A DNA stretch of 64,000 nt, from contig CACVBU010000178.1 of the NCBI GenBank assembly GCA_902728285.1, forward strand, positions 2,654,869 to 2,718,868, written 5' to 3'. Shown here piece by piece: positions 45,565 through 55,889 of the stretch; the stretch's first letter is position 1; every line of letters begins with the position of its first letter. The notes below the pieces were generated by a model. That model saw only the letters and a program-made list of their open reading frames with translations, was not told the origin of the DNA and did not search any database. The stretch comes from Clytia hemisphaerica (Eukaryota > Cnidaria > Hydrozoa > Leptothecata > Clytiidae). The position numbers were made by a program, and so were the translations under genes.

Positions 45565-48290
45565 ACTGCGTGTATACTTTTGAATCACTTATGTCACTCC
45601 GATAATTTTTTTATGACTTGAAAAAAATAGTATGCCAAAGTCGAGAGCCCGTTTCATAAGAATATCATAATTTGAATCCCATACTCTCAAAAAAAATTTC
45701 ATACTTTTGATTCAAACTTTAGAAATAATAGTCGGAGTTTTGACAAGCTGACAATGATTTTGCCTCTGTTATCTTTGTAAATGATATAGTTAAAAGACTT
45801 CAGTAGAGTAGAACAGCAGAGTCTTTTGTCGAAGTTTTGACGTTGTTAGCAAGAACGAAGCTAGCAGTGTATTATCTTTAAAAATACAAAGGAGATGAAT
45901 GTCCAGTCGTTTCATATATGTTCATGATAGATAGAACCAATTTAACCCGTTAACTCAACCTAAAATAGTTGTCCTGAGTCTTGAGCTTGCGTCAGCTGAT
46001 CTCAATCTTGGATTTAATTGTCACTCTTGCTATTCTCATATGCAAGCTTTTTCATAGGAATTATGGTTTTCAATTTCATCATATTAATATTTTTAAAGTT
46101 TCAGGAAAAATCATCATGAAATATTCTTACGGTATTCTTAGTTGCGATTTGAATTAAATCTAACATGCAATACATACCAAAACCTAAATTACATACCAAA
46201 ACATAAGAATTTTGCACTTTTGTAAAGATTTTTAGCATTGCTGGGGAATAAGTGGCTGGTTCAGTGTTGCCAAATTCTATGATGATGGTTTTCTTAGCAT
46301 ACTCTTATGTCTTAATTTTTGGTCAATTTTATGAGATTATATTCTACTTTCAAAAGAGCGTGTATAATGAAAATTGAGAGTAGAGTTTTATACGTATCTT
46401 ATTTTGCTGTCAATTTATGTCTGATGAACTTAATGCTTTATGCGTTGACAAAACTGTTACATAATGTTGCATTGGTTTTAAAGGCGAGAATAATTTTTGT
46501 ACAGGTCATACTCCTAGTAACAAATTCATCAGGCCATTGCGCGTGGTTCGCTGGCTGATGTGAGTTTGGGTACTTTTTACGTAATTGCAGCGTGGTTTTG
46601 AAAAAGCAAACTGGTGATCACATGTCCATTATAAAGCTTGATGCGTGATATTGTACAAATATGGGCTATTTGCAACGATGAACAATTTCTGCATACCTTA
46701 TCGGGGAAAACAATGTCGGGGTTTTAATTAGTCGGGGGAAAATTTCGTCACCCCCTCAAAACTTTCCCCCGACATTTTTTTCCTGGATAAGGTAACTGGT
46801 TTTCGTGTAAAAACTAAAAATGAAACTTCGACTTTTGCTCAAAAACCATACAAAAAAAAAACATAGTAGAAGTAATCTTGAAATCAAAAGCAATATTTCA
46901 AAATGATTCAGCAGGCTTTTTAGCGGGACACTCATCATGACATCGCATTATAAAAGTGTGCTATGTAAAGCAACGAATTCAAATGTTAATATTTGTCCGT
47001 CTCACGACATGTTTTCTTTGATTACATAAGCATTAGGTCTGTAAAACTAGGCGGTCTATCGTACCACAAACCTCCGTTACGCCTCCGCAAACTGAGATGC
47101 TGAGTCGACAGTTTTTTCTATTGTTTTATGATTAAAGCCTTGTCATTGGACGATAGCTTTAACTCTGACGTTTTTATTGGACGAAAAATGTTCTTTAGAC
47201 ATACTCTCATTGAACGCTATTATGTTTTTTCACTGAACGTCTCTAAGATAGACCCTTCGTGCATTATTTATCAAATTCTACTAGTAATCGTAAAAGACTA
47301 TATATACTAGGAATATGAAGAGTCGATAGGTTGCTGATGAGAACATTTTGTGTCAAAAATAACAGTAGAGTTTATTTTGAAGATATGTGGTTGGATATTT
47401 TTTGGTAATACATTACAATAACTATAGGATGAGCTATGAATCGTGGATTCGCAAGCCTTCTTTGCTTCTTGATAAAGATAGTTCTTCAGCTTGATATTCT
47501 GATACTTTTTATTCTGATTCGCTGTATTTCATTTAGTCTATGGTTTATGAATTCGAGATGAAAAAGGTGCAGCAAAAAGAACACATGTACATTAGCCAAA
47601 CTTTACGAAAAATTTTCTACCGAACCCAATATCAAAAGTTTTGAGTCTAAAACTTCTCTCTCGCCATTTCAGAGGACGTTTATGTTCCCTCATGTTAGAA
47701 AGGACATTTTGTAATCAATAGAGAAATTTTGATTGACAAGTCTGTCACTTTATAATGATGACCCAATGAATCTAAGAAACTGTGCTAGGAAGGTATATGG
47801 TATTTGTCTTTTCCCTGCTAACACACAAACTTTTCGTTATTTGGTGTAAGTTCGTTAAGTTAATTTTTTGAGCAGAATCTTGGGAAAAAGTACATTTTCT
47901 TCCATTAAATTGGGTAATTCACTTCAGACCATTAGTCAATTTAAAAGAGTTTCTTAGGAGATTTGTCGGTATCAGATTACCCGGTTATAAACATATAACT
48001 AGAAGTGTAAATTACTGATTTACCCACTAACCAATCAATTTAAATTACTTTTTAGAGAAAGTAGACACGAAACAGATTAACGAGGAAGCTTAGCTAGATG
48101 AAGACCAAAGTATACATGGAGTTGATATTATGGTAAAAGATGAATTTTGTACAAAATTTGTGTTACTAACTTTATTTCCTTTCCAAGGTCCTACTTTAGC
48201 CAGGTAGCTATGATGACCAAAAAAACTGAAAGTGAGTGACATAGTTAATAACAGGTCCCACTGCAAATTTTAATTCTTCCAACAACCAGT
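45565..48290. other. Intergenic, no gene seen
   Basis: No coding exon supported. A small inverted segment around 46700-46790 pairs GTCGGGGGAAAATTT with CTTTCCCCCGAC. Short open frames here have no recognisable content. Confidence 0.45.
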
Positions 48291-48293
48291 CAT

Positions 48294-48301
48294 ATATAAA
48301 T
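48294..48301 (+). promoter_or_regulatory. Candidate TATA box upstream of first amidotransferase gene
   Basis: ATATAAAT lies about 195 bp before the start codon. The same sequence is repeated at 48473-48480, only 12-19 bp before the ATG. Which of the two directs initiation cannot be told from sequence. Confidence 0.3.
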
Positions 48302-48309
48302 ACAACCTA

Positions 48310-48472
48310 TCAATCAAGAATAGAGACAAATTTATTTTCCGATACTCGGAGTTTCGTGCCGTTTCAGGCAGTCTTCAGTCAGAATCGGAAAATAAATTTG
48401 TATCTATTCTTGACTGATATATCGCTCTACCGATGGTATAGAGCACTTTCTTGAATCGCAAGTCAGATTTGC
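48310..48472. mobile_element. Insertion flanked by a 16-bp duplication of a TATA-containing site
   Basis: Flanked by ATATAAATACAACCTA at 48294-48309 and 48473-48488. Inside is a hairpin with arms TCAAGAATAGAGACAAATTT and its mirror ending TATTCTTGA. It lies 3 bp upstream of the amidotransferase ATG at 48492. Confidence 0.65.
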
Positions 48473-48491
48473 ATATAAATACAACCTAAGT

Positions 48492-49250
48492 ATGTCTCCA
48501 AACAAAATTGGATTGATAATAACATCTAATACTGAAGCATGGAAAGGAGAAGCTGGCAAAGGAGAGTACTACAAAAAACGTTTCTCTAAAGTTGATAATA
48601 CTTTTGATTATGAGGTCATTTATGGTGTAACTGGGTCTTTACCGGATATTTCCGAGTTTCCAAATTACCTTGGATTTGTGATCAGCGGTTCACATCATAG
48701 TGTAAACGATCCTTATCAATGGATCATGAATTTACAAAACTTTATCATTCAACTCGATCAATATAACAAAGAAACCGATAATAAGCCTGTCCGACTTTTC
48801 GGAATTTGTTTTGGACATCAAATTATAGCAAAGACATTTGGTGGACTTGTCCAACCAATCGCAAATAATAAATGGATATACGGTGCTGAGAAGATCATCT
48901 TCAACTCAACGATCACACCTGAATCTTGGTTTCAAAAGGCATTGAAGTGTGAAAATGAAGTAATGATGTGTCAAGTTCATAGTGAGGAAGTTAGCAAAGT
49001 TCCTAATAACGCCATTGTCGTTGCTGCATCAAATACGTGTGAAACAGAGGCTTTGGCATACGGTGGTAACATATTTTCAACACAAGGGCATCCGGAATTT
49101 GAGATTGAAGTGATGACTAATCTAGTTGGTTGCAACTTTCTTAAAAACAATATGATTACTTCTGAAGAATTTGAAATTGGAAAGCAACAAGTGGAAACGG
49201 TACCTTATGATTTGGTGACCGGTTTTGTGCTAGGATTTCTTAAACACTGA
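48492..49250 (+). CDS. Class-I glutamine amidotransferase-like protein, copy 1
   Basis: A 252-residue single-exon frame. It is a class-I (triad) GATase domain: the nucleophile elbow RLFGICFGHQ places Cys106, and GHPEFE places His200 and Glu202, completing Cys-His-Glu. GFVISGSHHSVNDPYQWI fits the GMP-synthase-like or gamma-glutamyl-peptidase-like group (plant GGP and fungal C13C5.04-type proteins). Family members hydrolyse gamma-glutamyl bonds or glutamine. The substrate here is unknown, and no synthetase domain is attached. No leader is present, so it is probably cytosolic. A paralogue follows 1.3 kb downstream in the same orientation. Lack of introns, unlike most genes here, may reflect retroposition or transfer; not shown. 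Confidence 0.88.
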   Translation: MSPNKIGLIITSNTEAWKGEAGKGEYYKKRFSKVDNTFDYEVIYGVTGSLPDISEFPNYLGFVISGSHHSVNDPYQWIMNLQNFIIQLDQYNKETDNKPVRLFGICFGHQIIAKTFGGLVQPIANNKWIYGAEKIIFNSTITPESWFQKALKCENEVMMCQVHSEEVSKVPNNAIVVAASNTCETEALAYGGNIFSTQGHPEFEIEVMTNLVGCNFLKNNMITSEEFEIGKQQVETVPYDLVTGFVLGFLKH

Positions 49251-49362
49251 AAGCGTTTGGAATTTCTTATCACGTATTCGCCTCGTAGATCTGGGTGATA
49301 CCGATGGATGTTTTCTCACACCAGAGACATTTCTTGGCGAGTTCAAATATTCATATCATCAT

Positions 49363-49658
49363 CCCCTTCTCACAGACCCGGTAGGATCTTTTCAGCCAGT
49401 TGGGGTAAAAATAACGAACTGAAACTCGATGGGGATCGATATTCCCATATTTTTTTATGGCTAGGGATTTAAATTCCATTGTTTTCAAGTCAGAAAATTT
49501 ATAGGAGATTGGAAAAATAGCATGATATTTTGCAGTGAGTGCATATTTTGCTTTACTATTTTCAGTGGGGACAAAAATTGAAGTATAATTCCACAGGGGA
49601 CGATGTGTTGGCCAATTTTTCCAGTGGGAAGGGGTCCCAGTGGGTCTGTGAGAAGGGG
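49363..49658. mobile_element. MITE with CCCCTTCTCACAGACCC ends
   Basis: Ends CCCCTTCTCACAGACCC and GGGTCTGTGAGAAGGGG, with internal CAGTGGGG words. A half copy lies at about 54860-55030 (ending GGGTCTGTGAGAAGGGG). It sits in the 3' flank of the first amidotransferase. Confidence 0.75.
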
Positions 49659-50584
49659 TTATAATATAAAAAAGTATTCCTTTTCTCTGTTATCAAAGTT
49701 TGTAAACATTTAACTATCAAGAATCCATTCCATAAAAAGTAAGATAATGAAACTACTGCACTTTATTACACGAGATACTTAAATGAAAATATTTTTCTCT
49801 AGTTTGTAATTTCATACATTGTACATAAATAAGATACCATTACCGACACCCTAACATCCATCACTTATCATCTTTAGTTTCATCTTTGCTCCCAGATTAT
49901 AAATATATATGTTAAACTAGACGATGCTATCGTCCGTTTTAGAGGGTCAGTAACCGCGGGAAAATATATTAGCGCAAAGTCAGGGCGCCAGGGCGGTTCA
50001 CGGGAAAAGTGGCGGTAGAGTTTGGAACAAACGTAACACTGTAAACACCTCCACCAACTGCTTAATCCACCCGAATTTATCACGCCTCCTAAACTATTCC
50101 CTTTTTTAGTGATCTTGTGTAGACGATAGGATCGTCTAATGTTAGATTGGTAATTTTCCGAGAGATTTTCGAATGTTTAGCTAAAATATGTGTTAAGAAG
50201 AATTGACACAGTGACTAACAATGATGAGACAATTTAGTCTTTCCCATTCATCAAATATTTTTTCTAGCAAAATTTTAGTTATAGTTAAATTCCGAGGTAA
50301 ATTCAAAATTATGACGAATAGAGTTAAAAGTTTAGGAAATAAAGTTTGAGAAACTTTAACCGCACGTGGTGGTCAAGCCTGTTTCATTATTTAAAAATGC
50401 TCTAAAATACTGAATCGAAGGCGAGCATGTATTTTTATTGAAAAAATACCATTTCATCAATAATATAATTTTCTTGAATTAAATTTCTCAATATTATTAT
50501 CAATATTTGAATTTTGTAAATTCAATAGGTGTCTGTATACTATTCAAGGAAAATTAATGCCGATAAATTATTAAAAAATCAAAA
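49659..50584. other. Intergenic between the amidotransferase paralogues
   Basis: AT-rich. It contains an inverted-repeat segment at 49917-50140 (AGACGATGCTATCGTC and AGACGATAGGATCGTCT) and the presumed promoter of the second paralogue. No other gene. Confidence 0.45.
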
Positions 50585-51529
50585 ATGATAGATTTTTATC
50601 CTTTCATTTTGTCTTTAAATTCACAACTTTTTCTAACTATGAACTATTCTCGTTTTAGAAACATACTAACACAGTACAACCGACAAAATTTGTCAACAAA
50701 GAAGCTTATAAAAGTTAAAACAGTAAATCTAGCTCATTTACAATCAGTAAAATACTCTTCGACAAAAATGTCGCCGAAAAAGATTGGATTTATCATGACC
50801 GAAGATGGTGAAAAATGGAAGGGTGAAGCAGGGATTGGAAAATATTTCTTACAACGATTCCAACAAGTTGATGATAGTTTTGAATATGAAGTCATTCACG
50901 GTGTAACTGGGTCCTTACCAAAAATAAGTCAGCTTCCAAACTACATCGGATTTGTGATCAGCGGTTCACATCATAGTGTAAACGATCCTTATCAATGGAT
51001 CATGAATTTACAAAACTTTATCATTCAACTCGATCAATACAACAAAGAGAACAGAAATAAGCCTGTCCGACTTTTCGGAATTTGTTACGGACATCAACTG
51101 ATTGCAAAGACATTTGGTGGAGTTGTCCAACCCATCGGAGACGGTAAATTTATATACGGTGCTGAGAAAGTGAATTTTACCAACAAGTTAAGCGATGAAG
51201 TATGGTTTAAGCAAGCTTTGCAATATCATTCAAGTAACATAATGGTAGCACAATCACATGGTGAAGAAGTTTACACAGTTCCTAAGAATGCAATCACAGT
51301 TGCCTCTTCGACAACTTGCAAGGCCGAAGCGTTACTATATGATGATCATATTCTATCTTTCCAAGGCCATCCAGAGCTGGAAAATGAAACATTAGGCCGC
51401 ATTATTGGTGGGAATTTAATCCGTAAAAAGATTATTGATCGACAGGCTTTGGAACGTGGAAATGGGAATGCTAGAATGGTTCCTGCTGATACGTTAACCG
51501 GTATGGTGTTAGCTTTCTTAAACCATTAA
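50585..51529 (+). CDS. Class-I glutamine amidotransferase-like protein, copy 2, with N-terminal leader
   Basis: A 314-residue single-exon frame. From Met62 (ATG at 50768) it aligns without gaps to the start of copy 1. The triad is kept as Cys167 (RLFGICYGHQ), His262 and Glu264 (GHPELE). ATGs exist at 50585, 50639 and 50768. The segment from 50639 (MNYSRFRNILTQYNRQNLST...) is rich in Arg, Lys, Ser and Asn with no acidic residue before the core, the look of a mitochondrial presequence. I favour 50639 as the start. Activity is expected as for copy 1, in a different compartment (inference). A 92-bp block is identical to copy 1 at the DNA level. Confidence 0.88.
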   Translation: MIDFYPFILSLNSQLFLTMNYSRFRNILTQYNRQNLSTKKLIKVKTVNLAHLQSVKYSSTKMSPKKIGFIMTEDGEKWKGEAGIGKYFLQRFQQVDDSFEYEVIHGVTGSLPKISQLPNYIGFVISGSHHSVNDPYQWIMNLQNFIIQLDQYNKENRNKPVRLFGICYGHQLIAKTFGGVVQPIGDGKFIYGAEKVNFTNKLSDEVWFKQALQYHSSNIMVAQSHGEEVYTVPKNAITVASSTTCKAEALLYDDHILSFQGHPELENETLGRIIGGNLIRKKIIDRQALERGNGNARMVPADTLTGMVLAFLNH

Positions 51530-51825
51530 ATTGAACACATTAGAATAAATTCTTTGCACTGTTTTGGAAAGCTCGTACCCAGAGCCACTTGCGCCACGTT
51601 TTGATTTTACTGATGAATGTGATATAATCGTGAGCTTATCTGAATAATGAAAAGAGAGCTAAGGAACTGGGTTCGACTTTGTTGTTGTTGACAAACTCAT
51701 AGCAGGATTTTCATACTTAGGCAACATAATTTTTGCCTTCCCTAACTTTTTGGTCAAGAAACGAAGTTAATGAGCTGTGTTCTAGAATTCTGGAAATAAT
51801 TTGTTCTTTCTCATTTTTTTCTTAA

Positions 51826-52877
51826 CCCTTAGAAGCCAGAATACGTATATATACGTTTTGAAAAGGCCATTTTACCGATACACAGTCTTTTGGTCATAAC
51901 TCCTGACCACTTGAGATTCAGAGAAAAAAAATCTGCTATTTTTTGTAGCTGAGAGAAAGAGCTTTCCAACGATACCAAAGTTGATACCTAAATCGTTTGT
52001 CCTGGTCCAGAAATTGCCTTTGGAAAGAATAAATTTCCAGAAAAAAATGATGAACTTTTTGGCCTTTTTCAAAAAAAGACAGCGGCTTCTAAAGGTTAAT
52101 AAAAAGTTTTTAAATCTTTAAAACTGGTCCAAACAGTCCAAAATGACTACTGGTACTAAGAGAAAGTAGATAAAGGCGTTTTAAATGAGAAATGAAAAAC
52201 AATAGAGTCTATGTTAACCCTTAGAAGCCAGAATACGTATATATACGTTTTGAAAAGGCCATTTTACCGATACACAGTCTTTTGGTCATAACTCCTGACC
52301 ACTTGAGATTCAGAGAAAAAAAATCAGCTATTTTTTGTAGCTGAAAGAAAGAGCTTTCCAACGATACCAAAGTTGATACCTAAATCGTTTGTCCTGGTCC
52401 AGAAATTGCCTTTGGAAAGAATAAATTTCCAGAAAAAAATGATGAACTTTTTGGCCTTTTTCAAAAAAAGACAGCGGCTTCTAAAGGTTAATAAAAAGTT
52501 TTTAAATCTTTAAAACTGGTCCAAACAGTCCAAAATGACTACTGGTACTAAGAGAAAGTAGATAAAGGCGTTTTAAATGAGAAATGAAAAACAATAGAGT
52601 CTATGTTAACCCTTAGAAGCCAGAATACGTATATATACGTTTTGAAAAGGCCATTTTACCGATACACAGTCTTTTGGTCATAACTCCTGACCACTTGAGA
52701 TTCAGAGAAAAAAAATCTGCTATTTTTTGTAGCTGAGAGAAAGAGCTTTCCAACGATACCAAAGTTGATACCTAAATCGTTTGTCCTGGTCCAGAAATTG
52801 CCTTTGAAAGAATAAATTTCCAGAAAAAAATGATGAACTTTTTGACCTTTTTCAAAAAAAGACAGCGGCTTCTAAAG
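51826..52877. repeat. Tandem array of a piggyBac-like MITE, 392-bp period
   Basis: Three MITE copies (about 51826-52095, 52218-52487, 52610-52877) begin CCCTTAGAAGCC and end GGCTTCTAAAGG, each bordered by TTAA. Two identical-looking spacers of about 120 bp separate them, so the MITE and its flank were duplicated together. The copies differ at only a few bases. Confidence 0.88.
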
Positions 52878-53395
52878 GTTAAAACCATGCTTTTTCTGAC
52901 GTTTTGTGATAAGGTTAAAAAAAGACTGTCTTTACTGTGATTTTGGAGACCACTAAAAACAACTCAAACATCTAGGTTATATAAATATCATTTTAGATTT
53001 AGTTTTAGTTTATAATACGGAGGTATTTCGTAATTTACATTTTATAAGGTAATTTTTGCAAATAGGATGACTATGACTTCATGTCGTGTAAATATAATTG
53101 TAATGAATTTCAAAAAGACTCGAAAAATTATTTCAAAGATTTTGTGGAATTATTTCTTTCCTCTACAGAAAGAATCTTCTACGTTAGACTCATATCTCCC
53201 TAAACCAACACCTTGGAATCGTCCCAACGGAAAAAAAGTGAGCCTCAGTGTGGCAACTCACTTCTTCTGTAAGTTTCCTGACTGACGGGTTACTAAGAAA
53301 GCACTGTTAGAAAAAAAGAGTATTATAACTAAATTTACAAGTTAGTTAAATAGGTTCAAAATCAGTAATTTTTGAAATCTAATCAGATTATTCTC
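52878..53395. other. Intergenic, no gene seen
   Basis: An open frame at 53067-53285 has no recognisable content and no splice context. It is left uncalled. Confidence 0.4.
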
Positions 53396-53660
53396 CACAT
53401 TGAGTTTAAAGCCCGAAGGGCTAGAGAAGAATCTCTAACCATTCCTATGCACGAGAAAGAGAAACCACTTATTTCCCATCCGGAACGCGCCGCAATCATG
53501 TTGTTTTTGAGGATTGCATTTTTTGAAATCTTGCGATAGATTTTACTTTCAATATAGCGTTTGTGTAAAAACCACGTGCGGGAGTTCTGGATAGGCAATA
53601 AGTGGCTTCCTTTTCCATCCATTCCATCTCGAGTCTAGTCCTTCCGGCTAGGAAGTCAAT
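53396..53660. mobile_element. MITE family C, divergent copy
   Basis: Begins CATTGAGTTTAAAGCCCGAAGG and ends near CTTCCGGCTAGGAAGTCAATGG. The interior diverges from the copies at 15.4 and 56.9 kb. Confidence 0.6.
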
Positions 53661-54097
53661 GGTTCTCCATTTACTCTTAGGTTTTGGCCAATTTTCAGCC
53701 TCGTGTTCTTATAAAAAAAGCTTGTAAAGTAATAAAAAACTCACTCACCCCCATCGGTTTGGAGTTAGGCGAACACGAATAGGCCGGGTCATGAGTCTCA
53801 ACGCGTAGCTCGAGAAGAAATGATCACCAGAAAGCAGCACCAGTTTTGGAGCCAACTCGGATAGCAAGCCAAACAAGTGTGAGTGAATCAATGGCAGGGT
53901 TTTTCAGATACCCAGCTCCTTGAACATTGACCAATCATCAACCAGTAATCTTGGTAAACTTCAACTTACATTATTGTTCTTATAGGTTTTAGAATTTTGA
54001 ATATTTATCATCTATAATAACAATAGTCGAACGTGCGCAACGCACTGGGCTCAACTTCAGTGGCTTCAAATTATTCATAGGCCCAATTGTAGACCCC

Positions 54098-54565
54098 CAG
54101 ATATTTACCCAATGAACAAGTGTGCCAAATTTCAACCAAATCCGACCATTTTGGAGGCCTGTAGGCTGCTTCAAAGCTTTAGCCTCGTTTTGGCGAAAAC
54201 TCGTCCCCAGGCCCCAAAAATCAAAAATTTTGAAAAATGAAAAAAACACCCCCAGATATTCACCCAAGGAACAAGTGTGCAAAATTTTAGCCAAATCGAA
54301 CAATTTTTGAAGTCTCCAGGCTGCCCCAAAGTTTTAGCCTCGTTTTGGCGAAAAACTCGTCCCCAGGCCCCAAAAAATCAAAATTTTCAAAAAATGAAAA
54401 AAAACACCACCAGATATTCACCCAAGGAACAAGTGTGCAAAATTTCAGCCAGATCGAACAATTTTTGAAGTCTCCAGGCTGCCCCAAAATTTTAGCCTCG
54501 TTTTGGCGAAAAACTCGTCCCCAGGCCCCAATTTTTGAAGTCTCCAGGCTGCCCCAAAGTTTTGG
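54098..54565. repeat. Tandem repeat, period about 155-158 bp
   Basis: About 2.9 units, with AGATATT(T/C)ACCCAA at 54099, 54254 and 54412. Each contains CCTCGTTTTGGCGAAAA and TCGTCCCCAGGCCCC. Confidence 0.85.
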
Positions 54566-54570
54566 GACAT

Positions 54571-54604
54571 ACACACACACACACAGACACACACACACAC
54601 ACAC
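54571..54604. repeat. (AC)n microsatellite
   Basis: A 34-bp AC run with one AG interruption, at the right end of the 155-bp tandem repeat. Confidence 0.9.
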
Positions 54605-55294
54605 ATTCTCAGATTCTAACTCAACTGAAGTTGAGAATGAAATAAAATCTGAAAAATAAGGCATTTTTTGTGTTCAATTTTCCAGCATCTAACTTTTAAG
54701 TCTGGGCTTTTTGCTGTTTAGTTTCATATCTATTCCGAGCTCGGCGTTAGGCGAACACGAATAGGCCGGGTCGTGAGTTAGCTATATACCCAATAAAGAC
54801 CTAATGTAATTCTATGTTTTAATAAAAAATAAATAAAAATTGAGAGTTAAATTTCAACACCTCAACTTCCCACTGGAGAAATTTGCCAAAATATCGTCCC
54901 CAGTGGAAAACTCCCCACTGTTTTCTTGCTCAAAAACAATGGAATTCAAATCCCTCGTCAAAAGGAATATCAATGTTATTATTACCCCCACTGGCAGAAA
55001 AAATCCCGTCGGGTCTGTGAGAAGGGGGTGTATTTCACCATGCAACAGTCTAAAATAGGGATATATATAGCATGAAAAAATAAAATGTTTTCTCCTATCA
55101 GACCTACAAACAACGAAGAGTGGCCGAATTCTTTTTCCTCTTAAATTTTATTTATATAATATTTAAATGAATTGCTTGTCAAATGGACTACGAGCACTTA
55201 CAACAATCATATTTGACTTTTTCTATATTTCAGTATGTGTTAATACAAAGTATATGGTTTTGAGCACCCCGGTGACAAGAGCAGTCTATGCTCG

Positions 55295-55360
55295 CTTACC
55301 CAGCCCGCACTGATGAGTCCTGTGGTAAGGACGAAACACGTGTCTGCGGATAGGTGTAAG
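55295..55360 (+). ncRNA. Type I hammerhead ribozyme motif, intact core
   Basis: The core CTGATGAG (55310-55317) and GAAA (55333-55336) are present. Stem II is GTCC/GGAC with an 8-nt loop. Stem I is CCGCA (55305-55309) with TGCGG (55345-55349), then an internal loop and outer CTTAC/GTAAG. Stem III is only about 3 bp (ACA...TGT around a CG), and cleavage is expected after GTC at 55344. Such tiny stem III hammerheads work best as dimers and are known from Penelope-like elements, retrozymes and some satellites. No associated reverse transcriptase was seen here. Confidence 0.85.
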
Positions 55361-55417
55361 GACAGATATATGCAGGTTTCGTTCTCAATCCCCAATTATG
55401 TGCAGCTGATTCAGAAG

Positions 55418-55467
55418 CTTACCCAGCCCGCACTGGTGAGCCCTGGGAAGGACGGAACACGTGTCTG
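55418..55467 (+). ncRNA. Second hammerhead motif, core mutated
   Basis: A tandem copy 123 bp downstream with the same CTTACCCAGCCCGCACTG lead. The core is CTGGTGAG instead of CTGATGAG, and GGAA replaces GAAA; both changes hit invariant positions. Stem I has G-T wobble (CCGCA/TGTGG). It is probably inactive. Confidence 0.8.
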
Positions 55468-55888
55468 TGGATAGATATGTTTCAGTAGTATATTATTTCA
55501 TGACCATTAAAAATGTACAATGTTTTTGGATAACTTAAAATATTTACAACGGTTAGAGTAAAAATAGATTTTTCTATAAGTTTCTATGTTTCAATTTTGA
55601 TATATACAGAAAAATGTTTTCCCAGTTTAAAACTAAAATCATTCAATATATTAAATTTTATACAGTCACAACATTAAGGAGCCTCTTTAAGTTAAAAATG
55701 TCCCATGAATGGTAGGTAGATTTGATAAGAATACCTGACTTGCCAGGGATGAAGTGATTACCCAGTAATAAGAGCGAAATAAAATCAAAATTGACAGGTT
55801 GACATCTTTAAAAGCAGCGCCTGGATAGCTTTTGAATGTTTACCAAGCATCCTAGCCGACTGGCCAATGAAAACATTTGAGAATAAAC
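55468..55888. other. Non-coding, nothing seen
   Basis: AT-rich, no frame, repeat or RNA fold that I can support. Confidence 0.4.
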
Positions 55889-55889
55889 T

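Noticed and set aside
46319..46558. 79-residue hydrophobic plus-strand frame
   Set aside because: Hydrophobicity follows from T-rich DNA; no splice sites or motif to support it.
51826..52877. Possible CRISPR-like array
   Set aside because: Units are 392 bp, include inverted MITE ends and have near-identical spacers, so it is a tandem MITE duplication in a eukaryotic genome.
53989..54664. Several open frames across 54-54.7 kb
   Set aside because: They are readings of the 155-bp tandem repeat and the AC run.
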